DNA from: Nemertoderma westbladi
Taxonomy: Eukaryota > Xenacoelomorpha > Nemertodermatida > Nemertodermatidae
Length of the DNA: 64,000 nucleotides
Direction of reading: 5' to 3'
Assembly (NCBI GenBank): GCA_032718475.1
Contig: JAUCBJ010004314.1
Span: forward strand, 1-64,000
How positions within the stretch are numbered: position 1 is the first letter of the stretch; every line of letters begins with the position of its first letter. Under the pieces are notes generated by a model that saw nothing but the letters and a program-made list of their open reading frames with translations, had not been told where the DNA came from and made no database searches. Made by a program: the position numbers and the translations under genes. Positions 37,161 through 49,457 of the stretch are shown piece after piece.

Positions 37161-37946
37161 ATGAGTCTCCCACTGATAGAACTAACTGGTAAAGTAGCCC
37201 TTATCACGGGCGCGAGTTCGGGAATCGGCGCCCGCACGGGCATTCTATTCAGCCAACTTGGCGCGCGAGTCGCCTTGACCGGTCGCAAACCGGTCCCACT
37301 CGAATCTACCGCATTACAATGCGAGAAACCTCCCTGCGGCGAAGTATTCCGGAAGAGCTGCGATCTTTCCGATGAGAAACAATGTCGGGATCTAATAGAC
37401 GCTGTTATTGAACGGTACGGCAGACTGGATGTCCTCGTGAACGTGGCGGGGATTCTACTAACAGGCACGTTAGAATCTACAACATCTCAACAGTACGACG
37501 AATTATTCGATGTAAACGTGAAAGCACCGTTCCGTCTTAGCCAAATGGTCCTGCCATACTTAGAAGAATCTCGCGGTAACATAGTTAATGTGTCAAGCGT
37601 TAACGGAATGCGCTCTTTCCCCGGGGTCACGGCTTACAATATGAGTAAAGCGGCTATGGACCACATGACGAGGAGTACGGCTCTCGAGTTGGCACCCAAA
37701 GGTATTCGAGTGAACTGCGTGAACCCAGGGGTCACCGTGACTGACCTACATCGTCGGGCGGGTCAGGATGAGACCACCTACGCCGCCTACTTGGAGCGAG
37801 CCAAGTCTACGCATCCGTTGGGTCGCCCAGGGGAGCCCGTTGAGGTTGCTAATGCTATAGCATTCCTAGCTAGTGGGGCTGCTTCTTTTCTAACTGGGGT
37901 TACTATGCCAGTGGATGGAGGGCGCCATGCTACATGTATGCGTTAA
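37161..37946 (+). CDS. classical short-chain dehydrogenase/reductase (copy 1)
   Basis: Intact single-exon frame of 261 residues, the normal length for a classical SDR. Visible motifs: nucleotide-binding TGASSGIG (16-23), DLSDE near 68-72, NVAG (94-97, variant of NNAG), structural Asn at 119, catalytic Ser about 145-146, Tyr159 and Lys163 (YNMSK), then NPG (188-190). The fold is an NAD(P)(H)-dependent Rossmann oxidoreductase. It resembles FabG-like/3-oxoacyl reductase-type SDRs that are common in invertebrates, but the substrate cannot be told from sequence. There is no signal peptide or membrane segment. Start chosen at the first Met, 8 residues before TGKVALITG as usual. A possible TATA box lies at 36,944 and an ATTAAA signal 75 bp after the stop. 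It is duplicated identically at 47,677-48,462. Absence of introns could mean retroposition or a naturally intronless family. Confidence 0.9.
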   Translation: MSLPLIELTGKVALITGASSGIGARTGILFSQLGARVALTGRKPVPLESTALQCEKPPCGEVFRKSCDLSDEKQCRDLIDAVIERYGRLDVLVNVAGILLTGTLESTTSQQYDELFDVNVKAPFRLSQMVLPYLEESRGNIVNVSSVNGMRSFPGVTAYNMSKAAMDHMTRSTALELAPKGIRVNCVNPGVTVTDLHRRAGQDETTYAAYLERAKSTHPLGRPGEPVEVANAIAFLASGAASFLTGVTMPVDGGRHATCMR

Positions 37947-38020
37947 ACAATAAGTTATTATTGCAGTGCTGTATTTGTGGAGTATTTCGAATCATATACT
38001 TGTGGAGATATTTATTGCTT

Positions 38021-38026
38021 ATTAAA
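38021..38026 (+). promoter_or_regulatory. ATTAAA polyadenylation signal (copy 1)
   Basis: ATTAAA 75 bp after the SDR stop codon. It is the commonest variant of AATAAA and is in the expected place. Confidence 0.45.
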
Positions 38027-38941
38027 GAGATTGTGAATTAATCGTGAATCATCGAATATGTATGTAATGGGGTAGACGACTCGGAAATTTTTTTTCGAGT
38101 TTTCGTTGGTTTCATGTGAATTTTTTCAATTGAATTCAATTCAATTTATTATAATATAAGATTCAATACATATAACGGCATAAACCTGCAGCCACCACCA
38201 AAACAGAGCTTTCATATTATAATTACTGAATTATACACTACTACATACATATGGTTGCGCTATACGTTTGGTTGCGCTGCACCTTTACGCTAAATAAATT
38301 GTCGTACAACAGCTGGCAGTAGCGTAATGCTAGTCAAGGTCATCTGTTGTACAAAGAGGGCAAAGTGTATCACAAATAAATAAATTGCACAATTATTCTA
38401 AGACATATAAGTTAAGAATATATTATGAAAATTTACCATATATGCGTAATACTCTGGCTTTGTAGTAGTTTTTATTGTAGAATATAATTTGTATCTAGAG
38501 TAATTTATATATTCATATACATTTATTAAAGCTTAATAATTTCCACCTGGTTAATGAAAGTAAACAGATATGGGAGTGCTGTATTTGTTTAATAAAATAT
38601 ATTTGTAGTTACTACATGTATTAACTTGAGTGATTCATAAGCAAAAAAACTTAATCAGATAATTCCAGATACTCGGTCCTGTTACTCCGATCGATTTGTG
38701 AGCTTCTTCTAAACGGGTTTGGGGAATAACATATTTTCCTGTCAAAGCCGCACGGGTACTATATCGGTGCATGGCAGAACATTTTGTAAAAAGGTGCGAG
38801 AGAGGGTGTGAGGGGTTATGTGATATGTCTAGCAATAGTTGGGAAACATGATAGACATATAGTGACTCCAAAGGTAGTATATTCATTTTTTTATATAGGG
38901 GATAAGCTGTTTGGCGGAAATGGCTAAAAGCCCACCTTACC
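38027..38941. other. intergenic, AT-rich, nothing recognised (copy 1)
   Basis: No gene or element recognised. It contains the short tract caattgaattcaattcaatt near 38,129 and ends where the 41-bp minisatellite starts. A small minus-strand frame (38,635-38,886) has no family motif. Confidence 0.5.
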
Positions 38942-39805
38942 TTACCTTTCCCACCTTACTACCACACTATGCTACTGTGTTAGCTGTCTCAATCCTTACT
39001 ACCACACTATGCTACTGTGTTAGTTTGTTTCCCACCTTACTTCCACACTATGCTACTGTGTTGGTTGTCTCACACCTTAGTACCACACTATGCTACTGTG
39101 TTAGTTTTTCCCACCTTACTACTACCACACTATGCTAGGGTGTTAGTTTGTTTCCCACGTTACTACCACACTATGCTACTATGTTAGTTTGTTTCCCACT
39201 TTACTACCACACGATGCTACTATGTTAGTTTATTTCCCACCTTACTACCACACTATGCTACTATGTTAGTTTGTTTCCCACCTTACTATCACACTATGCT
39301 ACTATGTTAGTTTGTTTCCCACCTTACTACCACACTATGCTACTATGTTAGTTTTTTTCCTCCTTACTACCACACTATGCTGCTGTGTTAGTTTGTTTCC
39401 CACCTTACTACCACACTATGCTACTGTGTTAGTTTGTTTCCCACCTTACTACCACACTATGCTACTGTGTCAGTTTTTTTCCCACCTTACTACCACACTA
39501 TGCTGCTGTGTTAGTTTGCTTCCCACCTTACTACCACACTATGCTACTGTGTTAGTTTGTTTCCCACCTTACTACCACACTATGTTACTGTGTTAGTTTG
39601 TTTCCCACCTTACTACCACACTATGCTACTGTGTTAGTTTGCTTCCCACCTTACTACCACACTATGCTACTGTGTTAGTTTGTTTCCCACCTTACTACCA
39701 CACTATGCTACTGTGTTAGTTTGTTTCCCACCTTACTACCACACTATGCTACTGTGTTAGTTTGTTTCCCACCTTACTACCACACTATGCTAATATGTTA
39801 GTTCA
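38942..39805 (+). repeat. 40/41-bp minisatellite array 2 (duplication junction)
   Basis: About 21 units. The left part (to about 39,190) is the right edge of copy 1. The right part is identical to 30,193-30,815, the left edge of copy 2, including unusual variants such as cacacgatgc and the tttcctcc unit. The duplication junction therefore lies within this array. Confidence 0.9.
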
Positions 39806-40155
39806 GCTGCTCTAAGAATCCTATGTCGGCTATCAGAAAAATTCTACCTTCACAACTCCCTATGTCACTCATAAATTTTGCGAGTTTATTTGTTTTTAAG
39901 AGGTACCCCTAGAATGTTATGAGCTGTCCAACTAGACTAAGTCACCGAATAATCTCCGACTAAATCACCGACTAAGAGCACCGAATGCGGACTGACAGAC
40001 TGATGAGGCTCTGATTAAGGACATGGGGGGCGGTTGGATACTCGTCGTCGCATCAGTAGATGATAGTGGCAATGGTGTAATTAGTCTATTGATAAATATG
40101 AAGCATTGTACAAAATAGACCAAATCTCTAACCGCATCATCCGCTGCCATTTCTC

Positions 40156-40689
40156 ATGTTTTGGAAGAATTGTAAGAAGTTTCCTAATGTGGTTCTGATT
40201 GTGTGCTACTCACCAACTAGTGTTGCCCCAGTAGAGGAGGTGGAAGATTTCTACCACAATCTACAAGCAGCTACTGATGGAGTGGATCAGCATGCATTCT
40301 TAACATTCCTGGGAGACTTTAATGCAAGTCTGCAACACTCGTCCACATCGCCCTGGGTTTATAGCAATAGTGTTAACCGAAATTCCATCCATCTTCAGGA
40401 TTTCATCTCTGGAAATGGACTGTTTTCGGCTGGAACTCAGTTCAAGATGCGTACTGGAAAGCTATGGACTGACACTGGACCCAGTGGCCACAAGTTCCAA
40501 ATGACAACATTCTGTTTCGTAGGAAATACAGGAGCTCTAGGTACAAGACTGTAGGGGGGCCTAGTGCATTTACACTTCGACCATTCTCCAGTGATCACCG
40601 CCTTATTGTGACCAAGGTAAGACTTAGTCTCCGTGCTAGCAGAATTACGAAATCTGCCTTGCCACGGCAAGACTGCTCCTCCCTGTTGC
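40156..40689 (+). pseudogene. endonuclease fragment of RTE-like family 2 (copy 2)
   Basis: Identical to 31,167-31,700 by frame and protein: GDFNA endonuclease core, frameshift after the HKFQ segment, then the SDH motif. Confidence 0.7.
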
Positions 40690-40840
40690 AACAGCCCAGT
40701 GTGAGATCCAGCTTCACACTAAAGCTGAGCAACAGGTACGAGGTTCGCGCCTCTGAGGCAACACATCATTGCGAGGGCTATACTGCATACTGCCTTCACA
40801 GAAGCAGTTAAGATACGTTAAGATAAGTCAATTATTAAGA

Positions 40841-41204
40841 TACTACTAGGATCGGCATGCTGCATTGCAGCTGCATTTTTAAGAATGCTGTGCCGGCTTA
40901 TCGACAAAATTGCACCGCCACAACTCCCTATCACCCATGACATTTGCTAGATCATCCGCATCTTCAAGGCCAGTGTCCTTTAAGATGCGTCTCAAGAAAG
41001 TCATGGGCTGTCCACCATGCTTATTCACTCCATGAGGCTGCCAAAGTACAAGATTATGCACTGGCTGGTCCTCACGGCGAAAGCAATGTCCTGCAAAGCG
41101 GAGGCGATTTTGTTCTAGTGTCAAGCTTGGGGGAACCAATGAGACACCTCCAATGTTATATAGTGTCTGGTTGGAGATGTGTGCATAGAACTTGACACAA
41201 TGAA
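40841..41204 (-). pseudogene. RTE-like 3' tail inserted in family 2 (copy 2)
   Basis: Same fragment as 31,852-32,215, shifted by 8,989 bp, with the (TAG)n tail at its left edge. Confidence 0.75.
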
Positions 41205-41489
41205 GTTAAGATAGCAGCTGCAGAAACAGTTCCTGTATACTTTCGAAACAGGAAAAAGGCTCCCTGGACTGACCACAAAATTCGGAATACATCTACAAGG
41301 CACAGAAATAGTCCCTACTGAAACAGACTACAGCAGCGGCCAATAATCTACAATGTAATCTATTAATCTACTACTACTACTAGGTCGAGCGAACTCGGAC
41401 AGTGGAAATGAGATCCTTCCAGGCTTCCCGATTCTCCATAGTTGTCGCAATTTCGTTTCTCCCAAGTTCAGTATCCCTTTCAAGTTGAT

Positions 41490-43025
41490 CTATATTATGG
41501 TTATATTGAAAAATATCGAGACATGAAAAATATCGAGAGTAAAAATAACGCGAGTAAAAACATCGAGTGTTGAAAAATAACGATAATATCGAGAGTTCAA
41601 AAAATATCGAGAGTAAAAATATCGAGGGTAAAAATATCGAGAGTAAAAATACCGAGTGTTGAAAAATATCGAGAGTAAAAATATCGAGAGTAAAAATATC
41701 GAGTGTTGAAAAATATCGAGAGTAAAAATATCGAGTGTTGAAAAATATCGAGAGTAAAAATATCGAGTGTTGAAAAATATCGAGAGTAAAAATATCGAGT
41801 GTTGAAAAATATCGAGAGTAAAAATATCGAGTGTTGAAAAATATCGAGAGTAAAAATATCGAGTGTTGAAAATTATCGAGAGTAAAAATATCGAGTGTTG
41901 AAAAATATCGAGAGTAAAAATATCGAGTGTTGAAAAATATCGAGAGTAAAAATATCGAGTGTTGAAAAATATCGAGTGTTGAAAAATATCGAGTGTTGAA
42001 AAATATCGAGTGTTGAAAAATATCGAGTGTTGAAAAATATCGAGTGTTGAAAAATATTGAAAAATATCGAGTGTTGGAAAAAATATAGAATGTTGAAAAA
42101 TATCGAGAGTAAAAATATCGATAGTAACAATTTTTTTAAATAAGGGTTGTATGATAATTTTTTTTACTAAAAATGTTCTAGAACAACAATATTTATCAAC
42201 ATTTGGTAGCTTATACGTGTTCTAATATAATATTTAACAATATTTATAATATTTATCAAAATTTATAGCTAGCACTTCTTTTATAATATTTATTAAAAAA
42301 ATAGCAAAAACTAGCTAGTATAATAAATCTGGTAAATGGGTACCCAAGGTGTATTACATAATGCCATTCACTTGCACTTGCACTGTTGTAACCCATGCAC
42401 TGCAATATTGTTCCATAATTCTAAATAAAATGCTCAAGCAAAATGCAATATTTTTACTCTCGATATTTTTCAACACTCGATATTTTTCAACACTCGATAT
42501 TTTTACTCTCGATATTTTTCAACACTCGATATTTTTACTCTCGATATTTTTACTCTCGATATTTTTCAACACCCGATATTTTTACTCTCGATATTTTTAC
42601 TCTCGATATTTTTCAACACTCGATATTTTTACTCTCGATATTTTTCAACACTCGATATTTTTACTCTCGATATTTTTCAACACTCGATATTTTTACTCTC
42701 GATATTTTTCAACACTCGATATTTTTACTCTCGATATTTTTCAACACTCGATATTTTTACTCTCGATATTTTTCAACACTCGATATTTTTACTCTCGATA
42801 TTTTTCAACACTCGATATTTTTACTCTCGATATTTTTCAACACTCGATATTTTTCAACACTCGTTATTTTCGATATTTTTCATCTCGTGTTATTTTTACT
42901 CTCGATATTTTTTAATCACGTTAACTTTCAACACTCGTTATTTTTACTCTCGATATTTTTACTCTCGTTATTTTTACTCTCGATGTTTTTCAAGTCTCGA
43001 TATTTTTCACCATTACCTATATTAT
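41490..43025. mobile_element. Foldback-type element with 9-bp TSD
   Basis: The element proper is 41,499-43,016 (1,518 bp), between two copies of ctatattat (41,490-41,498 and 43,017-43,025). Copy 1 has a single ctatattat at 32,501-32,509. The left arm (about 41,507-42,127) is a tandem array of a 32-bp unit made of TGTTGAAAAATATCGAG plus AGTAAAAATATCGAG. The right arm (about 42,451-43,011) is the same array inverted. About 320 bp of non-repetitive AT-rich DNA lies between. Long inverted arms made of short tandem repeats with a 9-bp TSD are the definition of Foldback elements (Drosophila FB, sea urchin TU). There is no transposase, and the peptides with FLLSIFFNTRYF periods come from the repeat. 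Confidence 0.88.
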
Positions 43026-44915
43026 ATATGTTATGGCAGGTCGTCCACGACTACGCTTTCCATGAGTTGGTTGCCAGAGAAGTAGATCTGGTATGACCTC
43101 GTCTTTACTTCGCCAGCAGTGCCCACTGAATCTTAATCTGCGTTCACGGAGGGTGGTTGATACAGGTGGTATTGTACCATAAAGCTCGGCGTTTGTCATG
43201 TGTTGTCTCCAGCTGATGTTTAGGGCTGCCCTTAGTAGTCTTGTGTAGCAACCATCAATTCGTTGTTCAAGTGATTTAGTCAGTGTCCAGGTCTCACCCC
43301 CGTATAAAAATACACTTTCCACTGTGGCTCGAAAGAACTTGGTCTTCAGGTGCCTGGAGAGATCTGATTTCCAGATGGTATCCATTTTTGATAGAGCTAC
43401 CCAAGCCTTTGCTTTCCTAACTTCTATGTCCTTTTTGCTACTCTCTATCCATGATCCAAGGTACTGGAAGTCATCGACCTGCCTTAGTTGATTATTATCA
43501 ATGGTTGTCAAGTTTCCATCAACATTAAAGGTCATGAATTCGGTCTTGGTAGCATTTATATGCAATCCAACCTCCTTAGCAGCCCTCTCCACTTTATTTA
43601 GTAGAAGCTGTGCATCTGCTAGCGTATTAGAGAGCAGGGCGATGTCATCCGCAAAGTCGGTGTCTGTGACTGTAGTTGCCGGATATCTACTACTTCTGCG
43701 TTCTTGAAGTGTGAATCCCAGATCTTCACCCTTTGTGGCCGTCCTCATTGCGTAATCCAGCACAATTACAAATAGTAATGGTGCTAATGTGTCACCTTGC
43801 AGTACGCCAGCCAGGATTGAGAAAAACTCAGTTTCACCATCTGGTGAGAGTACCTGCGCTTCTGTGTCACAATATAGCAATCCAATGCCAGCAACAATTA
43901 CTTCTGGTATTCCATAAGCTCTTAGGATTTCAAGCATTTTACCTCTATGGATGGAGTCGAATGCCTTCTTGAAGTCCACAAAAGTCATGACTGCGGGGAG
44001 ATTCTTTGACTTAATTCCTTCAATCAGTCTCCGTAGTGCAAGTATCTGAGCTATTGTTGATCTACTTGGTCGAAATCCGTTTTGGCTCTTATGCAGTAGT
44101 TTCTCTATGTGAGGCCTAATCCTATATAGAATCATTTTATTGTATATTTTGGCAGCTACCACAAGCAGACAGATCCCATGATAGTTTGTTGGTATGCCGA
44201 GGTCTCCTTTCTTGGGGAGAGGCTTTAGTTGACCTTTAGTCCAAATTGGTGGTGGCTTTTCCCCTTTTAACATCCGGTTGCAAACATTCAATAATGGTCT
44301 ATTTAGCACTCCGGTTTTCCATACCTCCGCTGGGATTTCATCTAATCCACTCGCTTTATTATTGGACATGCTTTTAATGCTTCTTTGGAGTTCGGCAGGT
44401 GTGAAGTCCCCTGTTTCTATAGGTAGTGTCTTGTCATATATTTTCCTTGTAGGGCTGACCTCGATGTTTGGTGGCTGCCCAAGCAAGTTGCTGAAGTGAT
44501 TTTTCCACTTCCCAACACGTTCTTCAGGACTATCGGCTTTGAGGCGCCCCTTTGCACAACTTTTCCGACCAGATACCTCATTTACAGTTTGCCAGGTAAG
44601 TCTTGATTGTTGCTGTATGTGAGCAGTTGTAATTGCTTCAGTTTTATCCTGTATGTACTTTTCCTGGCTGATGTTGTAGGCCAATTTAAGATCATCCTTA
44701 GCTTTCTCAACCTTGTTAATGTTTTCGGTTGTTGGTTGTTCGGTTTTAACTTTGTAGGCTATCTTAAGATTTTCTCTCTTACAAGTAACCTCAGAGTTTT
44801 GCCATGGCACATACTGTTTTCGTTTAGGTTTCTGGGGGATATGCCTCTTTGCTGAATCCTTGTGGGCTGTTATTATATTCTGGTATATTGAATCGGTGGA
44901 TTGGTCTTCATCCAT
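43017..44915 (-). pseudogene. reverse transcriptase of RTE-like family 1 (copy 2)
   Basis: Same 632-residue product as 32,501-34,399, with identical sequence, including FVDFKKAFDSI and DFADDIALLS. The right target duplication of the Foldback element forms the last codons, so the insertion lies just beyond the frame's premature stop. Confidence 0.85.
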
Positions 44916-44945
44916 TGACTGAATTGCTTCATTAATCTACAGGAG

Positions 44946-47246
44946 CTTATAAACCAACAGTTTGATGTCATCAATGATTCCGATGACAGCAGGCAATCAT
45001 CCCAGGCATGGAAATCGATCAACTTGCTGACTGGTCGGAAAAGCCAACCAACCACCAAGGTTAAGGCACCTGGCACCAGCCGATCGCCTCAATGGTTGAA
45101 AGGCCGACGTTGAAAAGCTCATCAATAATGACAGGGTATTTCCTGATAACTTTATAGAAGTAAAGTTGTCTGAGTCTGTACTCCCAGATATTCCCATTGG
45201 CGATATCTCCTTTGCAGAAGTGAAGGCTGCTGCAAAGAGCATTAAGACCAATCGTGCCAGTGGAGTAGATGGTGACCCCCTGAGTTCTTTAAAATGCCTG
45301 AGTGTTTGTAGCTTATTTATCCCATCATATTAGACATGTACAAAACGACAAGAGTCCCACAAGAAATGAAAACAAATAAGTTGGTGCCAGTTCCCAAGAA
45401 GGGCAACCTAACACTCTATGGTTCTTTTCGGGGAATCTCATTGATCTCGATTGCTGCAAAGCTATACAATAGAATTCTATTAAATCGGATCAGGGATTCC
45501 ATTGAGAGACTGCGCCGTGGAAATCAGAATGGGTTCCGTAAAGGTCGTGGGACCATGGAGCCCATTTTGGCGCTTAGAAGGATAATTGAAGAGTTATCAA
45601 AAAAGAAAGACAGGCATCTGGCTGTTATCTTTGTTGACTTCTTCAAGGCCTTTGATTCAGTCTCTCGCTCACGTATGTTCAGCATACTTTCATTATATGG
45701 GATTCCTGATGAAATTATTGCAGCAATCAGATCAGTAAATTATGACGGTTCGACGACATTTGTGTCTATTGTTGACAGTGACACAGAACCATTCGAAGTA
45801 TTATGGGGCGTCCTCCAGGGAGACACACTTGCACCATTCTTGTTCATAATTGTGGTTGACTATGTTAAACGCATATCCTTAGATCATCATAATGATGATG
45901 GGGTGATGGTGACTCAACCTACTGGCTCCAGAAGTCGAGGAAATCCTGCCAAGTACCTAAATGATCTAGACTTTGCTGATGACATAGGAGTACTCTCAGA
46001 ATTACTAGAGGGAGCCCAACGGCTCCTCAGCTCATTAGAACAGCGCTGCTTCTAGTGGTGGTCTCTTTGTTAACTCCAAAAAGACCAAAATTTTGACAGT
46101 TAACTATGAAAGTCCTCAGCAAATCTCTGATCGGATGAGCATAAGCTCAAAATATGGTATGCTTGAGCATGTGGACGACTTCTGTTACCTGGGATTATGG
46201 ATCTGGAAGTCAGGTGAGGACCTTCGAATACGTAAGGAAAAGGCATGGGCAGCTTTTAATGGACTTTCCAGGATTTGGAAGTCACACAGTATTCATCGGA
46301 ATCTTAAGGTCCGATTATTTAGAGCAGCAGTAGTTCCAGTACTCTTCTATGAGAGTCCATGATGGGCTCTAACTGCTAAGGACACCCACCAAATCTCTGG
46401 ATTATTGATAGTAACAATGTGTTGGCAAGCTGTATTTTTCGAGGTGTTTGTTATTATACATTTATTATCGGAAGGGGTCTAGGGGTCTTAACCTCGAATG
46501 ATAAGTTTATTTTACCGAAAATAACTTATCTTTTATTGGCGCAATTGTAGGACTAATCCCATCACATGCGTAATTTTTAACCGGGTAGTGTACAAATTTA
46601 GGAATCGCGTAATTTTTCTTGAAATTAATATCTCATATCTCTCCAAACCACGTACGCGTTTCGACCTTACTGGGTCTCATCAGCGTGGTGTCGGATTCGG
46701 TAAAATAAACTTATCATTCGAGGTTAAGACCCCTAGACCCCTTCCGATAATACATCTCTGGATGGCACATTCGCAAAAATGCTCGTACACACGAATGTCG
46801 GGTTCACTGTGACAAGTACAATGCACACATCTCCAACCAGACACAATATAACATTGGATGTGTCTCGTTGGTTCCCTCCAGCTTGACACTAGAATGAAGC
46901 CACCTCCACTTTGCAGGACATGGTTTTCGCCGTGTGGACCAGCCTGTGCACAATCTTGTGCTTTGGCAGCCCGATGGAGAAAATAAGCATGGTAGACAGC
47001 CCATGAATTTCGTGAGACGCCTCCTAAAGGACACTGGCCTTGAAGATGCCGATAATCTCGCGAAAGTCATGGGGGATAGGGAGTTGTGGCGGTGCAACTT
47101 TGTTGATAAGGCGGCCTAGCATTCGTAATGCACGCTGCATTGGGCTTGCCAATTGTAGATTTCATGGTGGTGACAAAATGTTTTTGTAAAGCCTGCATAG
47201 CATCTCAATGTGCAGTTTCAATGCAGCAGGCCGATTATAATAGTAG
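44946..47246 (+). pseudogene. reverse transcriptase part of RTE-like family 2 (copy 2)
   Basis: Counterpart of 34,430-36,730 with the same frames (45,336-46,055; 46,093-46,362; 46,934-47,119), the same stops and the same MITE at 46,463-46,752. Shared defects show that it decayed before the duplication. Confidence 0.8.
46463..46752. mobile_element. MITE with 56-bp perfect TIRs (copy 2)
   Basis: Counterpart of 35,947-36,236 at an offset of 10,516 bp, with identical arms. Confidence 0.75.
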
Positions 47247-47459
47247 TAGTTTTTCACATGATCTTTGGTCTACTACTGCACTAATCGTACTTATCGTATC
47301 GTACTATTTATTGTACTTAGTAGACTACTTTGATCTTCTCTTTTGGTAGCGGTCTACTAAACTAAAATGCTCATTTAATGCTCGTTTAGGCTATTAGTCC
47401 AGCCAAAATAGGTAAAAAAATGAGGTTTACCTCTTCACTTGTTCCCGAAAGAGGCACTC

Positions 47460-47466
47460 TATAAAA
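47460..47466 (+). promoter_or_regulatory. possible TATA box of the SDR gene (copy 2)
   Basis: TATAAAA at the same distance from the SDR start as in copy 1, so the putative promoter was duplicated with the gene. Confidence 0.35.
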
Positions 47467-47676
47467 ACCAACGTGCCTGCTCTTCATCAAAGACACATTA
47501 AAACGGGAAATTTGAATTCAACTAAAACAGCAATCCTGTTTGTAATGACTGGCTGACAGGCAGTGCGCTGCAGTGTTGGGCTATTTATTTACGATTTGCC
47601 TTATTTTTTTTCATACGGACATCCGTCAAACTCTGTTGTTACATAATCCAATAAATAACGGACGTTCCTTTATACG

Positions 47677-48462
47677 ATGAGTCTCCCACTGATAGAACTA
47701 ACTGGTAAAGTAGCCCTTATCACGGGCGCGAGTTCGGGAATCGGCGCCCGCACGGGCATTCTATTCAGCCAACTTGGCGCGCGAGTCGCCTTGACCGGTC
47801 GCAAACCGGTCCCACTCGAATCTACCGCATTACAATGCGAGAAACCTCCCTGCGGCGAAGTATTCCGGAAGAGCTGCGATCTTTCCGATGAGAAACAATG
47901 TCGGGATCTAATAGACGCTGTTATTGAACGGTACGGCAGACTGGATGTCCTCGTGAACGTGGCGGGGATTCTACTAACAGGCACGTTAGAATCTACAACA
48001 TCTCAACAGTACGACGAATTATTCGATGTAAACGTGAAAGCACCGTTCCGTCTTAGCCAAATGGTCCTGCCATACTTAGAAGAATCTCGCGGTAACATAG
48101 TTAATGTGTCAAGCGTTAACGGAATGCGCTCTTTCCCCGGGGTCACGGCTTACAATATGAGTAAAGCGGCTATGGACCACATGACGAGGAGTACGGCTCT
48201 CGAGTTGGCACCCAAAGGTATTCGAGTGAACTGCGTGAACCCAGGGGTCACCGTGACTGACCTACATCGTCGGGCGGGTCAGGATGAGACCACCTACGCC
48301 GCCTACTTGGAGCGAGCCAAGTCTACGCATCCGTTGGGTCGCCCAGGGGAGCCCGTTGAGGTTGCTAATGCTATAGCATTCCTAGCTAGTGGGGCTGCTT
48401 CTTTTCTAACTGGGGTTACTATGCCAGTGGATGGAGGGCGCCATGCTACATGTATGCGTTAA
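47677..48462 (+). CDS. classical short-chain dehydrogenase/reductase (copy 2)
   Basis: Encodes the same 261-residue protein as 37,161-37,946, with TGASSGIG, NVAG and YNMSK unchanged. Upstream (at least from 47,390) and downstream sequence is also the same, apart from one substitution at 48,502 in the 3' region. If the duplication is real, the animal has two intact SDR copies with the same regulatory DNA, doubling dose. If it is an assembly duplicate, only one gene exists. Substrate unknown. Confidence 0.88.
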   Translation: MSLPLIELTGKVALITGASSGIGARTGILFSQLGARVALTGRKPVPLESTALQCEKPPCGEVFRKSCDLSDEKQCRDLIDAVIERYGRLDVLVNVAGILLTGTLESTTSQQYDELFDVNVKAPFRLSQMVLPYLEESRGNIVNVSSVNGMRSFPGVTAYNMSKAAMDHMTRSTALELAPKGIRVNCVNPGVTVTDLHRRAGQDETTYAAYLERAKSTHPLGRPGEPVEVANAIAFLASGAASFLTGVTMPVDGGRHATCMR

Positions 48463-48536
48463 ACAATAAGTTATTATTGCAGTGCTGTATTTGTGGAGTA
48501 TCTCGAATCATATACTTGTGGAGATATTTATTGCTT

Positions 48537-48542
48537 ATTAAA
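48537..48542 (+). promoter_or_regulatory. ATTAAA polyadenylation signal (copy 2)
   Basis: Same position relative to the SDR stop as in copy 1. Confidence 0.45.
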
Positions 48543-49457
48543 GAGATTGTGAATTAATCGTGAATCATCGAATATGTATGTAATGGGGTAGACGACTCGG
48601 AAATTTTTTTTCGAGTTTTCGTTGGTTTCATGTGAATTTTTTCAATTGAATTCAATTCAATTTATTATAATATAAGATTCAATACATATAACGGCATAAA
48701 CCTGCAGCCACCACCAAAACAGAGCTTTCATATTATAATTACTGAATTATACACTACTACATACATATGGTTGCGCTATACGTTTGGTTGCGCTGCACCT
48801 TTACGCTAAATAAATTGTCGTACAACAGCTGGCAGTAGCGTAATGCTAGTCAAGGTCATCTGTTGTACAAAGAGGGCAAAGTGTATCACAAATAAATAAA
48901 TTGCACAATTATTCTAAGACATATAAGTTAAGAATATATTATGAAAATTTACCATATATGCGTAATACTCTGGCTTTGTAGTAGTTTTTATTGTAGAATA
49001 TAATTTGTATCTAGAGTAATTTATATATTCATATACATTTATTAAAGCTTAATAATTTCCACCTGGTTAATGAAAGTAAACAGATATGGGAGTGCTGTAT
49101 TTGTTTAATAAAATATATTTGTAGTTACTACATGTATTAACTTGAGTGATTCATAAGCAAAAAAACTTAATCAGATAATTCCAGATACTCGGTCCTGTTA
49201 CTCCGATCGATTTGTGAGCTTCTTCTAAACGGGTTTGGGGAATAACATATTTTCCTGTCAAAGCCGCACGGGTACTATATCGGTGCATGGCAGAACATTT
49301 TGTAAAAAGGTGCGAGAGAGGGTGTGAGGGGTTATGTGATATGTCTAGCAATAGTTGGGAAACATGATAGACATATAGTGACTCCAAAGGTAGTATATTC
49401 ATTTTTTTATATAGGGGATAAGCTGTTTGGCGGAAATGGCTAAAAGCCCACCTTACC
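48543..49457. other. intergenic, nothing recognised (copy 2)
   Basis: Duplicate of 38,027-38,941. No gene found. Confidence 0.5.

Larger units (their letters stand above)
30193..39181. repeat. tandem duplication, copy 1 (8,989 bp)
   Basis: Every position that I compared between 30,193 and 32,509 recurs 8,989 bp later, and everything from 32,510 to about 39,195 recurs 10,516 bp later. The difference of 1,527 bp is a single insertion in copy 2. Both edges lie in the 41-bp minisatellite. Only two substitutions were noticed: 37,986 T versus 48,502 C, and 39,042 T versus 49,558 A. The unit carries the SDR gene and nested RTE elements. Confidence 0.9.
41362..44940 (-). mobile_element. RTE-like family 1 element carrying a Foldback insertion (copy 2)
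   Basis: Bounded by attaatctac at 41,362-41,371 and 44,931-44,940, as in copy 1. The Foldback element at 41,499-43,016 splits its last about 120 bp from the RT frame. Confidence 0.8.

Noticed and set aside
37154-37468. 104-codon frame antisense to the SDR gene
   Set aside because: Shadow of the SDR coding strand, with no independent motif.
37161-37946. SDR gene as bacterial contamination or horizontal transfer
   Set aside because: Intronless and FabG-like, which invites the idea, but it is embedded between animal repeats and has a plausible TATA box and ATTAAA signal. Nothing in the sequence requires transfer.
41873-43096. Open frames of 85-217 codons with FLLSIFFNTRYF repeats
   Set aside because: They arise from the tandem repeats in the Foldback arms, on opposite strands in the two arms as expected from inversion.
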